In this document: positions 26,873 through 35,623 of the stretch, one piece after another
How positions within the stretch are numbered: position 1 is the stretch's first letter
Layout of the letters: the number at the start of each line of letters is the position of its first letter
Source: DASRDU01 sp035560235
Lineage (GTDB): Bacteria; Acidobacteriota; Blastocatellia; RBC074
Direction of reading: 5' to 3'
Assembly: GCA_035560235.1 (NCBI GenBank)
Contig: DATMAG010000035.1
Span: 1-64,000 of the forward strand
DNA: 64,000 nt
The notes under the pieces: model-generated
Told to the model about the DNA's origin: nothing
Database searches by the model: none
The model's input: only the letters and a program-made list of their open reading frames with translations
Made by a program: the position numbers and the translations under genes

Positions 26873-27397
26873 TCACCAGCCCTGACGCTGACGCAGGCTG
26901 GTGATGTGCGCCACGTGATGCCGCCCGTGCCAGTCATACAAACCGAGCATCGTTTCCAGCTTCAGCAGGCCGGCTTCGGGATGACGCAACCTGCGATTGA
27001 ATTGTTCCGGCGTCAGCGCGCTCAGCAACAACACCCAGCGCGCGTGCAACGTTTCGAGCAGCGCGAGCGACACGTCCGGCGCGGCGCTGCCTGCATCCGG
27101 CAAAGTCGCCCAGGCTTTTTCATCATAGGCTTTGATGAGCGGCTCTTCCTCAGTCAGCGCCCAGCGAAAGCGGATGTAGCTGTTGAGGTGGCTGTCGGCG
27201 ACGTGATGCACGACCTGGCGCACCGTCCAGCCATCGGGGCGGTAAGGGGTATCGAGTTGCGCCGCGCTCAGGCCCTGCACGGCGGCGCGCAGTTGTTGCG
27301 GCAGCGCCGCGATGTTCTCAATCAGGGCATGGCGTTGCGCGGCGCTGCTGTTCGTCAGCGGTTCGTATGCGCCAATCGGGTAACGTAAATCGGTCAT
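26873..27397 (-). CDS. DinB/YfiT-type putative metal-dependent hydrolase or thiol transferase
   Basis: A 174-aa four-helix protein of the DinB superfamily, YfiT (bacillithiol S-transferase BstA-like) branch. It opens with YPIGAYEP and has the conserved DGWTVRQVVHHVADSHLN stretch and a C-terminal YDWHGRHHVAHI. The three His of the metal site are visible: one in VVHHVADSH and two in WHGRHHVAH. Whether it uses bacillithiol is unknown, since the family also occurs in species without that thiol. It is the first gene of the leftward group and divergent from the LysR gene. Confidence 0.85.
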   Translation of the reverse strand: MTDLRYPIGAYEPLTNSSAAQRHALIENIAALPQQLRAAVQGLSAAQLDTPYRPDGWTVRQVVHHVADSHLNSYIRFRWALTEEEPLIKAYDEKAWATLPDAGSAAPDVSLALLETLHARWVLLLSALTPEQFNRRLRHPEAGLLKLETMLGLYDWHGRHHVAHITSLRQRQGW

Positions 27398-27526
27398 GCA
27401 TTTTCTCCTGCGGTGTGGTGGATTACGACGGCGCCATGCTAAGGTGCGTGCGTCTATGTAGCAATCGCATTGTTTGCATCGTTTCTATGCAGGAAATTCA
27501 TTCCTGTTCGTGGCCGGAGTCGTCCG
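27398..27526. promoter_or_regulatory. Divergent LysR/operon control region
   Basis: A 129-bp gap between the leftward DinB gene and the rightward LysR gene. It holds a GCAA-N9-TTGC dyad at about 27460-27476, compatible with the T-N11-A type of LysR site, and a TCTATG(T/C)AG repeat at about 27453 and 27484. Binding is inferred from the divergent arrangement only. Confidence 0.35.
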
Positions 27527-28432
27527 ATGAAACTCGAAATTCGCCATCTCAAACTGCTCGTTTCCATCAGCGAAGAAAAGAGCATTACCAAAGCCGGTGA
27601 GCGGCTGCACCTCTCGCAATCGGCGCTGAGCCACCAGTTGCTTGACCTCGAAGAACGCCTCGGCACGCCGCTGTTTTTGCGGCTGAACAAGCGCATGCTG
27701 CCGACCGAGGCGGGCGAACGTCTGCTGGCTTCGGCGCGCGAAGTGCTCGGAGAACTCAGACGCGCCGAAGACGAGGTCACGCAACTGGCCGCCCACAAAC
27801 GCGGCACGCTGCGGCTGAGTACCGAGTGTTACACCTGCTACCACTGGCTGCCCTCGCACCTGCGAGCCTTTCACCAGCGCCATCCCGGCGTTGAAGTGAA
27901 GATCGTGCTCGAAGCGACGCATCAGCCCCTGCAATTTCTCTTCAACGGCAAGCTCGATCTGGCGATCGTCTCGACACGCACGGCAGACAAGCGGTTGCTC
28001 TGCCGCCCGCTGTTCAGGGATGAACTGGTGGCGCTGCTGCCGGCGGCGCATCCGCTGGCTGCCAGGCCGTACTTACAAGCCAGGGATTTCCGCGATCAGC
28101 ATCTGTTTCTTTACGTCACGCCAAAAGACAGCGACCTGTTCCGGCTGTTGCTCAGTCCGGCGGGCGTCACGCCCGCGCGCGTCTCGCAAGTGCCATTGAC
28201 CGAAGCCATCATCGAAATGGTGAAAGCGGGCCTGGGCGTCAGCGTGCTGGCGCGCTGGGCCGTGAACGAAGCACTGCAATCCGGCCAGGTGGTCGCGCGT
28301 CCGCTGACCCGGCGCGGCATTCATCGCCAGTGGAGCGCCGCCCTGCTCAGGCGCAATCTGGTGCCGCCTTATTTGTCGGATTTCATCACCCTGCTCGGCG
28401 AGGATGCCCTGCCTCTGCGCCTGAAGATATAA
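27527..28432 (+). CDS. LysR-family transcriptional regulator
   Basis: A 301-aa protein. Residues 1-60 are a winged helix-turn-helix (LKLLVSISEEKSITKAGERLHLSQSALSHQL) and the rest is a periplasmic-binding-protein-like effector domain (LRLSTECYTCYHWLPSHLRAF, then LDLAIVSTRTADKRL). The start and helix-turn-helix most resemble the MetR branch, though this does not settle the ligand. The ATG at 27527 follows GGAG and fits the family start; an in-frame ATG at 27470 would add 19 residues. It is divergent from the DinB-permease-cupin-racemase group, which it probably controls. Confidence 0.9.
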   Translation: MKLEIRHLKLLVSISEEKSITKAGERLHLSQSALSHQLLDLEERLGTPLFLRLNKRMLPTEAGERLLASAREVLGELRRAEDEVTQLAAHKRGTLRLSTECYTCYHWLPSHLRAFHQRHPGVEVKIVLEATHQPLQFLFNGKLDLAIVSTRTADKRLLCRPLFRDELVALLPAAHPLAARPYLQARDFRDQHLFLYVTPKDSDLFRLLLSPAGVTPARVSQVPLTEAIIEMVKAGLGVSVLARWAVNEALQSGQVVARPLTRRGIHRQWSAALLRRNLVPPYLSDFITLLGEDALPLRLKI

Positions 28433-28505
28433 CTGAGTTCGTGGCTGCTTTTCTCACCTCATTGATTCGTCGCCGGACGTTAGAACCGGCTGGTGCGATG
28501 ACTGG

Positions 28506-28537
28506 CAGACGATTATGATTGCCCCGGTCACAGGCGC
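28506..28537 (+). pseudogene. Possible relic of a gamma-glutamyltransferase 3' end
   Basis: This 32-bp stretch matches 4775-4806, inside the ggt gene, at 29 positions... except for one base it is the same over the codons for IMI-PVTGA. The reading here is TIMIAPVTGA. The surrounding sequence does not extend the match. It may be a decayed fragment of a second ggt copy, or chance. Confidence 0.3.
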
Positions 28538-28572
28538 ACACAGGTCGCGCTGAAGGAATCACTCAACCAGCT

Positions 28573-29412
28573 ATGAAACCCGTCGAACCGATCTTCGTCA
28601 CCGAACTCTTTGCGCAGCTTCACACGGAACTGCTCGCGCTGCTTGGCGGTCTGTCTGATGACGACTGGTACAAACCGACCGCTGCGCCCGCGTGGCAGGT
28701 CAGAGATGTTGCGGCGCATCTGCTCGACAGCGACATCCGGCGTTTGTCGTTTCAGCGAGACAAGGCGCCGCTGATTGCGCCCGATGCGCCGATTGAAAGT
28801 TATCGCGACCTGGTCGCATTTCTGAATCAGTTGAATGCCGACTGGGTCAAAGCTGCCCGGCGCATCAGCCCGCGCCTGCTGACTGATTTTCTGACGCTCA
28901 CGGGCGCGCAGGTGGCTGATCTGTTCAGATCGCTCGATCCGTTTGCGCCTGCCATCTTTTCGGTTGCGTGGGCGGGTGAAAAGGTTTCGGCCAACTGGTT
29001 CGACATTGCGCGCGAATACACTGAAAAGTGGCACCATCAGCAGCAGATTCGTGAAGCTGTCGGCGCGCCGGGCCTGACCGGTCGCCGGTGGCTGCATCCG
29101 GTACTCGATACATTTTTGCGCGGGCTGCCACACACTTACCGGAACGCGCAGGCTGATGATGGCGTCTGCGTTGTCTTTGCGATCAGCGGCGAAGCTGGCG
29201 ATGAATGGACGCTGCGACGCGAAGGCAATGCGTGGCAGCTTTATTCCGGCAGCGCAGAGAATCCGGCGTGTCACATCAGTCTCGATCAGGACACCGCGTG
29301 GCGGCTGCTGACCAAAGGTCTTTCATCAACAGCCGCCGCTGCACGCATGGTAATTACCGGCGAGCAGCATCTGGCCGCGCCGTTTTCAGGCATGCTGGCT
29401 GTGATGGCCTGA
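28573..29412 (+). CDS. Maleylpyruvate isomerase N-domain (DinB-like) protein
   Basis: A 279-aa protein. The N-terminal half has the mycothiol-dependent maleylpyruvate isomerase / DinB-like four-helix pattern (LLGGLSDDDWYKPTAAPAWQVRDVAAHLLDSD type, shown in pieces: DDDWYKPTA, WQVRDVAAHLLD) and a later EKWHHQQQIREA. Both metal-site His regions are present. The C-terminal part resembles a small SCP2-like or MDMPI C-domain (WRLLTKGLSS). It was chosen to start at 28573, where the conserved region begins; the ribosome site (GAAGGA) is rather far upstream. The actual reaction is unknown. Confidence 0.72.
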   Translation: MKPVEPIFVTELFAQLHTELLALLGGLSDDDWYKPTAAPAWQVRDVAAHLLDSDIRRLSFQRDKAPLIAPDAPIESYRDLVAFLNQLNADWVKAARRISPRLLTDFLTLTGAQVADLFRSLDPFAPAIFSVAWAGEKVSANWFDIAREYTEKWHHQQQIREAVGAPGLTGRRWLHPVLDTFLRGLPHTYRNAQADDGVCVVFAISGEAGDEWTLRREGNAWQLYSGSAENPACHISLDQDTAWRLLTKGLSSTAAAARMVITGEQHLAAPFSGMLAVMA

Positions 29413-29441
29413 ATCAGTTCGCATCCGGCAGCGTTTTCTTT

Positions 29442-29571
29442 CAACGCAAAGAAGCAAAGGACACAAAGCAGTTTCAGGCCTTCATCGTTTCGGCTTTGTG
29501 AGCCTTGTCTCTTTGCGTTGCAGAAAAACTCTGCGGCGGAATGGATAATTGAGAGTGGAGAATGGATAATG
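29442..29571. repeat. Imperfect hairpin and periodic repeat before the third propeller gene
   Basis: Arms 29442-29469 and 29492-29520 (CAACGCAAAG...CTTTGCGTTG) pair imperfectly. They are followed by a GGATAATTGAGAGTGGAGAATGGATAATG-like periodic motif, here at 29540-29571, of a type widespread in bacterial intergenic DNA. It lies between two rightward genes. Confidence 0.55.
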
Positions 29572-29615
29572 CGGCAGCGACATTTCGATCTGCCTGACCA
29601 GCAAAGGACTGCACG

Positions 29616-31088
29616 ATGCAAACTCAGAACAATTCCTCTCTGAAACTTCTCCTTCTGATTTCAATGATGCTCTTCATCAGCCTGACGCTTCTGGCGGGCG
29701 ATGAATGGACGCAGTTTCGCGGGCCGAATGGCACGGGCGTTTCTGCGGCGGTCAACCTGCCGGTTGAGTTCGGGCCGGATAAAAACGTGGTCTGGAAGAC
29801 GGCGCTGCCGCCGGGCCATTCGTCGCCCGTGCTGACGCACGACCGCATCTTTGTCACCGCGCACACGAAGGAGAAGGAGGATTTCAAGCTGCTGGTCTTC
29901 TGCCTTGATCGCGCGACGGGAAAGATTCTGTGGCAGCGCGAAGTTCCGCGCACGCAGAAAGGTCGGTTGCAAAACGTCAACGGCCCGGCTTCGCCAAGCC
30001 CTGTGACTGACGGCGAGAACGTCTATGCTTTCTTTCAGGACTTCGGCCTGATCGCTTTCAGCAGGGACGGCAAAGAGCGATGGAAGATGCCGCTCGGCCC
30101 GTTCAATATGTTCTACGGCTTCGGCGCCTCGCCCATTCTGGTTGATGACAAAATCATTCTGCCCGTGGATCAGGATCTGAATGCTTACCTGCTCGCGGTT
30201 GATAAGAACAACGGCAGGGTGAAATGGAAAGTCACGCGCCCTGAAGTCATCTCAGGCTATTCAACTCCGACCGTGTATCAGCCAAAGAATGGGCCGAAGC
30301 AGGTCATCATTCCCGAATCGTTTCAGCTTTCGGCCTACTCGGTCGCGGACGGCAGGCGCGTCTGGTGGGTGCGCGGGCTGGCCTGCGAAATGAAATCAAT
30401 TGCGAGTTACGACAACGAATATCTGTACATCAACGGCTGGGGCTTCCCGCTCAATCAGCCGGGTCGGCAGATTGCCACCGTGTCGTTTGACGAGGGACTG
30501 AAGCGGTATGACAAGAATCACGACGGCCTGATTGCAAAAGAAGAAATTTCAGGTGACGACCCGATGAGCAAAGTCCTCAGTCCGAATTACGGCTTTGAAG
30601 CTTTTGACCTCGACCGCGACGGCAAACTGAACGCGAAGGACTGGGACATCTTTCGCGCAATGATGGCGTCAGAGAACGGACTGCTGGCAATCAAAATGGG
30701 CGGGCAGGGCGATATGACGGCTTCAGCGATTCGCTGGAAGTATCAGCGCCCGGTGCCGCAGGTTCCTTCGACGCTGCTTTATCAGGGCGCGCTCTTTATG
30801 GTCAACGACAGCGGCATCCTGATTTCGTTCGATCCGGCGACGGGCAATGTCATCCGGCAGGGCCGTTTGAAAGGCGCAATTGACAAGTATTTCGCGTCTC
30901 CGGTCGGCGCTGATGGCAAGGTCTGGCTGGTCAGCCAGGACGGCACCGTGTCGGTTGTCACGGCCAAAGGTGAATGGGAAATCCTCTCCGTCAACGCGCT
31001 CGGCGACGAGGTTTTCGCCACGCCCGCGATTGCAGACGGCAGGCTGTACATCCGCACGCAGGGCATGCTTTACTGCTTCGGCAAGTGA
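29616..31088 (+). CDS. Secreted PQQ-type beta-propeller with an inserted EF-hand pair
   Basis: A 490-aa protein. The signal (LLLLISMMLFISLTLLAG) is followed by WTQFRGPNGTGVSAA, the class-opening motif, and by blades such as DRATGKILWQRE and DKNNGRVKWKV. About residues 300-350 hold two EF-hand-like calcium loops, DKNHDGLIAKEE and DLDRDGKLNAKD, inserted between blades. This suggests calcium-dependent stability or binding. AAGGA precedes the ATG. No quinone-binding residues of true PQQ dehydrogenases were recognised. It is the second of four such paralogues. Confidence 0.87.
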   Translation: MQTQNNSSLKLLLLISMMLFISLTLLAGDEWTQFRGPNGTGVSAAVNLPVEFGPDKNVVWKTALPPGHSSPVLTHDRIFVTAHTKEKEDFKLLVFCLDRATGKILWQREVPRTQKGRLQNVNGPASPSPVTDGENVYAFFQDFGLIAFSRDGKERWKMPLGPFNMFYGFGASPILVDDKIILPVDQDLNAYLLAVDKNNGRVKWKVTRPEVISGYSTPTVYQPKNGPKQVIIPESFQLSAYSVADGRRVWWVRGLACEMKSIASYDNEYLYINGWGFPLNQPGRQIATVSFDEGLKRYDKNHDGLIAKEEISGDDPMSKVLSPNYGFEAFDLDRDGKLNAKDWDIFRAMMASENGLLAIKMGGQGDMTASAIRWKYQRPVPQVPSTLLYQGALFMVNDSGILISFDPATGNVIRQGRLKGAIDKYFASPVGADGKVWLVSQDGTVSVVTAKGEWEILSVNALGDEVFATPAIADGRLYIRTQGMLYCFGK

Positions 31089-31146
31089 AGCAGCCAGTGA
31101 TTCGTGGTAATACTGCGTGTGATAAAATCCGCACGGAGGTTGAAGT

Positions 31147-31347
31147 ATGGAAGACACATTCGAATCCGGACTCAGTTCGAAGGATCAGGTAGAACTGAAA
31201 AAACTTATTGAGGAGTATCTGGAAGCCTTTCGCCGGATACACGAGCAGATGACCAGAGACCAGATGGAAATAGACCGGCTTAAAGCTGAGACCTGGGTGA
31301 TGCTCGATCAGATGCGCAAGGCACAGTATGCTGAAACAAATCTTTGA
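31147..31347 (+). CDS. Small coiled-coil protein, pair member 1
   Basis: A 66-aa charged protein with heptad-like Leu/Ile spacing (LKKLIEEYLEAFRRIHEQM). GGAGG sits just before the ATG. Its 3' end overlaps the next gene by 20 bp, which is typical of translational coupling. Family unknown. Confidence 0.65.
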   Translation: MEDTFESGLSSKDQVELKKLIEEYLEAFRRIHEQMTRDQMEIDRLKAETWVMLDQMRKAQYAETNL

Positions 31348-31660
31348 TCTGCTCAAACAGATCTTCACATTCGCTGAAGATATCCAGAAGAACAAATCTG
31401 ATCTGAAGGAACTCAGTCAGCAGGTACGCGAACTCGCAGCCACTCAGCAGCGCATGTATTTCGAGTGGCAGTTGCAAAGAGAGCGGGATGCGCGTGAGCG
31501 TGACCGCGAAGCTTACGAACGCAGGCTCGCTGAAAACAGTGAGGCAGGCGCAGCAGCGGAGGAATTACTCCGACTCGAAAATCAGCAACTCAGAGAACGG
31601 CTGGAAAAACTCGAACGGTTACTGCCTCCGGCTCCATCAGATGACAGAACTGATGAGTAA
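31328..31660 (+). CDS. Small coiled-coil protein, pair member 2
   Basis: A 110-aa protein made almost entirely of charged heptads (ELSQQVRELAATQQ, RERDREAYERRLAE, LENQQLRERLEKLE). It overlaps the preceding small gene. The two are probably made together and may pair. No family recognised. Confidence 0.65.
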   Translation: MLKQIFDLLKQIFTFAEDIQKNKSDLKELSQQVRELAATQQRMYFEWQLQRERDARERDREAYERRLAENSEAGAAAEELLRLENQQLRERLEKLERLLPPAPSDDRTDE

Positions 31661-31740
31661 CAGGCAGTCTCTCCTGTTCTCACACCTGAACAATTCAACC
31701 CGAAGACAGACTTATGACCAACAAGGAGAGGAGTAAATCA

Positions 31741-32196
31741 ATGCTCTGGATTTTCTTTGCGCTTGGCGCGGCTTTGTCGTGGGGCTTTTATGGCGCGATG
31801 CTGCATCAGGGGCAGGTCAAACTCGGCAATCCGATGCGCGCGCTGCTGTGCGTGGGCATTGCCTATTTTCTGATCGGCATCATCGTGCCCGCCGTCAGCC
31901 TCTGGTCACAGGGCAAACTCAGCACCGAAGGCTTCACTGTCGGCGGCACGACGCTGGCAACGGTGGCGGGTGCGCTCGGTGCGCTCGGCGCGGCTTTCAT
32001 CATCTGGGCATTCAGGAATGGCGGGCTGCCGAATTACGTCATGCCGCTCGTGTTCGGCGGTGCGCCGCTCATCAACGTGCTGGTCACGATGATTCTGCAT
32101 CCGCCGAAAAACACGCCGAATCCGCTGCTGTGGGTCGGCTACCTGCTGGCTGTGGCCGGAGCCGCGCTGGTGCTTTACTTCAGACCGCAGTCATAA
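31741..32196 (+). CDS. Small integral membrane protein, DMT/EamA-like
   Basis: A 151-aa protein with four or five hydrophobic helices (LWIFFALGAALSWGFYGAML, LLCVGIAYFLIGIIVPAVSL, LPNYVMPLVFGGAPLINVLV, WVGYLLAVAGAALVLYF). The pattern is that of half a drug/metabolite transporter repeat. I start it at the ATG at 31741, preceded by AGGAGAGGAG; an upstream in-frame ATG at 31714 overlaps that ribosome site. Function and substrate unknown. Confidence 0.75.
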   Translation: MLWIFFALGAALSWGFYGAMLHQGQVKLGNPMRALLCVGIAYFLIGIIVPAVSLWSQGKLSTEGFTVGGTTLATVAGALGALGAAFIIWAFRNGGLPNYVMPLVFGGAPLINVLVTMILHPPKNTPNPLLWVGYLLAVAGAALVLYFRPQS

Positions 32197-32198
32197 CT

Positions 32199-32240
32199 GA
32201 ATCGGGCAGGCGTGATGAAGCTGACACGCCTGCCCGATTC
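32199..32240. terminator. Bidirectional hairpin terminator
   Basis: Arms 32199-32214 and 32225-32240 are perfect 16-bp GC-rich inverted repeats with a 10-bp loop, placed between two convergent genes 49 bp apart. A short T run follows on the + strand at 32250, inside the opposing gene. Confidence 0.85.
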
Positions 32241-32245
32241 GCTGT

Positions 32246-33511
32246 CTACTTTTTCGCGCGCGGGCCGATGCAGTAAAGAAACTTCGATGTGCGAATAAAA
32301 ATCTGTCCGTCAGAAATGGCCGGTGAACTGAGGCAGTAATCACCGAGTTCGTTTTCAGCCAGCACTTCAAACTGCGGCCCGGCCTTGATGACAGTCGTCA
32401 GTCCGTCCTCATTTGAGATATAAATTTTCCCGTCAGCCAGCACCGGCGACGAACTGTAAGTTCCCGAACGCAGCCGCTGCCGCCCGTAAATTTCCTTCCC
32501 GGTTTTGGCATCCAGACACCACATCACGCCGTTGTCGCTGACCGAATAAAAATACTTTCCATCACTGACCGGCGTTGGCACATCGGGGCCGTTGTTGAAT
32601 GTCCACAGCCGATGCGTTTCGGTGATGTCGCCGCGCCCGCCGCCGCGAAAGGCTGTCAATGGTTTGACGCGCGTCGGCGCATACACGATGCCGTCAACGA
32701 CCACCGGCGAGGCGACGATGCGATTGAACGGATTGTTTTCAGGGTTGAGGCCGTTGCCGCGCCACAGTTCTTTGCCTGTCGCCAGATCGTGCCCGGTCAC
32801 GCAGTCGCCGCCGAGGACGACGAGTTCCAGCGTGTTGCCATTGCGCAGCAGCGTTGGCGTGGCATAGGAATCGGGCGATTCTCGCTGCGCCTGGGTCGGG
32901 CGTTCGATGCGCCAGATGTTTTTGCCAGTCTTTTTGTCAATCCGCATGACATAGGAAGGATCGTCAGTCTTCATCCCATGCAGCACCTGCACGTAAAGCG
33001 AATCCTCGTGCAGCAGCGGCGATGACGCATAGCCCCAGTTCAGGCCGAACTGACCGTACTCTTTCTGAATGTCGCGCGTCCAGATTTCATTGCCACTGAA
33101 ATCGAAGCTCTTGAGGATGCCCGTGCCGGTCATCACCCAGACATTGCGGCCATCTGTGACCGGCGAGGGCGAAGACATATTCTGCTTGCGCATCATGTGA
33201 TTGCCGCTGCCGAGCAGTTTCTTCCAGAGCGCTGTTCCCTTGTTGCGGTCAACGCACCACAGAAACAGATCATTTCCGTCGGCCACGTTCAGAAAGAGAT
33301 GATTGTTCCAGATGATCGGAGTCGAGCCGCTGCGGTCAGGCACGGCGAGTTTCCAGGTGATGTTCTCCTGCTGATTCCATTTCACAGGCAGGTTCTTTTC
33401 ACTGCTGACGCCGTTGAGCGCAGGGCCGCGCCATTGCGGCCAGTTATCAGCCAGCGCCGAAAGGATAACCATCATTGTCACGGCAATCACCATCAGTGGC
33501 CTGAAACGCAT
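32246..33511 (-). CDS. Secreted PQQ-type beta-propeller protein
   Basis: A 421-aa protein with a short signal (LMVIAVTMMVILSALA), then DNWPQWRGPALNGVSS and propeller blades such as DRNKGTALWKK, DKKTGKNIWRIE, DLATGKELWRG and DAKTGKEIYGR. It ends in FLYCIGPRAKK, close to the ends of the 1.7-kb (FLFCISERNAK) and 29.6-kb (MLYCFGK) paralogues. AGGAGG precedes the ATG. Third of the four propellers; role unknown. Confidence 0.86.
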   Translation of the reverse strand: MRFRPLMVIAVTMMVILSALADNWPQWRGPALNGVSSEKNLPVKWNQQENITWKLAVPDRSGSTPIIWNNHLFLNVADGNDLFLWCVDRNKGTALWKKLLGSGNHMMRKQNMSSPSPVTDGRNVWVMTGTGILKSFDFSGNEIWTRDIQKEYGQFGLNWGYASSPLLHEDSLYVQVLHGMKTDDPSYVMRIDKKTGKNIWRIERPTQAQRESPDSYATPTLLRNGNTLELVVLGGDCVTGHDLATGKELWRGNGLNPENNPFNRIVASPVVVDGIVYAPTRVKPLTAFRGGGRGDITETHRLWTFNNGPDVPTPVSDGKYFYSVSDNGVMWCLDAKTGKEIYGRQRLRSGTYSSSPVLADGKIYISNEDGLTTVIKAGPQFEVLAENELGDYCLSSPAISDGQIFIRTSKFLYCIGPRAKK

Positions 33512-33605
33512 GCTCTTTTCCTCCTGGTTCGTTGATGACGGCGGTGTTGCGGAATGGCGTTATGGTAGGGTATTTTGCCCGAAAGAAGAAGACTGAGGGG
33601 TGAAC

Positions 33606-34169
33606 ATGATGACCACAACTTCAACTTTGATGACGGAAGAAGAGCTGATGCGGTTGCCGGATAATGGTCATCGGTATGAACTGGTCAAAGGAGAACTGAG
33701 AGAAACGCCCCCGACCGGATTTGATCACGGACGCACCACTTACAACCTCAGCCTGGAAATTGGTTCTCACGTTCGCAGGCACAGGCTCGGCGATATGCTG
33801 GCGGCAGAAACCGGCTTCATTATTGACCGGAGCCAGGAAGGTCGGGTGACAGTGCGGGCGGCTGACATTGCCTTTGTCGCCAAAGGTCGTATTCCTCCCG
33901 GCACTGACACCAGCAAATATCTGGAACTGGCTCCCGACCTGGTGGTGGAAACGCTCTCGCCTTCTGATACGGCAGTTGAAATTGAAGAGAAGATTTTTGA
34001 CTGGCTGAATGCGGGCGTTCGTGTCGCGCTGACAGTAAACCCGGCACGCAGGTCTGTGACCGTTTACCGCTCCCTGACGGACATCAAAAACCTGACAGAC
34101 CAGGACGAACTGAACCTGAGAGATGTCATTCCGGGCTTCTGTTGCAAAGTTTCAGCGATCTTTGACTGA
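33606..34169 (+). CDS. Uma2-family (DUF820) PD-(D/E)XK-type nuclease-like protein
   Basis: A 187-aa protein of the Uma2/DUF820 family, which has a restriction-endonuclease-like fold. It opens with LMTEEELMRLPDNGHRYELVKGEL (shown as MTEEELMRL and RYELVKGELRE), then VRAADIAFVAKGR, DLVVETLSPSD and EEKIFDWLNAGV. The acidic and Lys residues expected for the PD-(D/E)XK core are visible. The biological role of these proteins is mostly unknown and no transposase is linked here. The ATG at 33606 follows GAGGGG; a GTG at 33600 is also in frame. Confidence 0.87.
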   Translation: MMTTTSTLMTEEELMRLPDNGHRYELVKGELRETPPTGFDHGRTTYNLSLEIGSHVRRHRLGDMLAAETGFIIDRSQEGRVTVRAADIAFVAKGRIPPGTDTSKYLELAPDLVVETLSPSDTAVEIEEKIFDWLNAGVRVALTVNPARRSVTVYRSLTDIKNLTDQDELNLRDVIPGFCCKVSAIFD

Positions 34170-34218
34170 TCAGGCGTGATGCACAACGAAGTGCGCAATC
34201 AGCCGACCTGCCGATCAT

Positions 34219-35475
34219 TCATTCCAGACTCCACAGCGCGAGCGACTGATTGTCCTTGATCAGCACGCGATTACCCGTAATCACCGGATGCGCCCACGTT
34301 TCGCTGTCTGCGACCTTGTAACGTCTGACCGGTTCGACGCGATTATTCGTGAGGCGCGACACAATCAGCTCAGCATCATTTGTCAGCCAGAACATGATAT
34401 TTCCGGCAATCTCCATCGCGGCGTTCTCGCCCTGTCGCCCGTCGCCCGTCCACCAGGTTTTGCCGGTCGCCGCATCGAGACAGAAAAACTGCCCCTTGTT
34501 TTTATGCGACATTCCGAAGAGCAGATTGCCGCTCAGAATCGGCGAGTTCAGATACATCGCCACCTGATCATTCTTCCAGACCTGTTCAGCCGTCCACTGA
34601 CCGCCCGCATACTTCGGCCTGACGGCAAAAACGCCCCGGTCGAGTCCCGACAGGATCACCGTGTCGCGGTAAACCAGAGGCGTGACGCTGTTCTGTTCAT
34701 AATCGGTCGTGAATGGCAGCTTCCAGAGCAGGCCGCCGTTTTCGGGCCAGATGCTGATGATATGGCTCTGCGACTGCGTGATGATCTGCCGCGTCCCATG
34801 GAACTCGGCGATGACCGGCGATGAATAAGCCGGGCCGTCGCCAGCCCACTGCCACTTCACCGCGCCCGTTCCGGCATCAAAGGCCGTCAGCGCACCGCCG
34901 CCATCGCCGCCGACGTGGGCAATCACCAGCCCGCGATCAACTATCGGTGACATCGCCGCGCCAAACTCCGGCGCGGCATTTCTGAACTGCCCTCTGGTCT
35001 CCTTTCGCCAGATGACCTTCCCCGCAGCGGCGTCGTAGCAGGTCAGCACGCCGCCGACGCCGAAGGTGTACAGCCTGCCGCCGCTCAGCACCGGCGTCGC
35101 GCGCGGCCCCTGTTTGTGCTTGCCAACGATCACACGCGTTGACATTCCCATGCTCCAGGTCACTTCGTAAGCGTCCTGCCAGATCTGCTTCCCTGAATCG
35201 AGATCGAAGCAGGCGACGACCTCTTTGCTGCCCTGTCGCGCGAGCTGAAAAACGCGACTGCCCGCCACAAGCGGCGAAGAGTGGCCCTCGCCAACGGTGA
35301 CTTTCCACTTCTGCTTCAGTGCTTCGGGCCAGGCTTTTGGTTCAGTGAACCCTCTGATGACGCCGTCGCGGTTCGGCCCGCGCCACTGCGTCCAGTCCTG
35401 CGCCGGCACTGAGACCGCAACGACAGCGAACAAAACACCGCACAGTGCGAACTGACAAAGTCTGCTGAATGACAT
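34219..35475 (-). CDS. Secreted PQQ-type beta-propeller protein
   Basis: A 418-aa protein with signal peptide (LCGVLFAVVAVSVPAQ) and DWTQWRGPNRDGV. Blades include DLDSGKQIWQ, DAAAGKVIWRKE, DAGTGAVKWQW and DAATGKTWW. GGAGG lies about 9 bp before the ATG. Fourth of the propeller paralogues and more divergent, with a KVTVGEGHSSPLV loop shared with the 29.6-kb protein (PPGHSSPVL). Confidence 0.86.
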   Translation of the reverse strand: MSFSRLCQFALCGVLFAVVAVSVPAQDWTQWRGPNRDGVIRGFTEPKAWPEALKQKWKVTVGEGHSSPLVAGSRVFQLARQGSKEVVACFDLDSGKQIWQDAYEVTWSMGMSTRVIVGKHKQGPRATPVLSGGRLYTFGVGGVLTCYDAAAGKVIWRKETRGQFRNAAPEFGAAMSPIVDRGLVIAHVGGDGGGALTAFDAGTGAVKWQWAGDGPAYSSPVIAEFHGTRQIITQSQSHIISIWPENGGLLWKLPFTTDYEQNSVTPLVYRDTVILSGLDRGVFAVRPKYAGGQWTAEQVWKNDQVAMYLNSPILSGNLLFGMSHKNKGQFFCLDAATGKTWWTGDGRQGENAAMEIAGNIMFWLTNDAELIVSRLTNNRVEPVRRYKVADSETWAHPVITGNRVLIKDNQSLALWSLE

Positions 35476-35623
35476 TTCAATTGACCTCCGGGATGAAGAT
35501 AAGCAGGATTCGCAAGCTTCCTGACTTTAATCTGCGCAGCAGTTATCGCGGCGTTTCGCCGTTTACAAACCTGCGAGGCTCAGGCATATTTTCCCGGCCC
35601 CCCTGAATCCACGAGGAAAAAGT

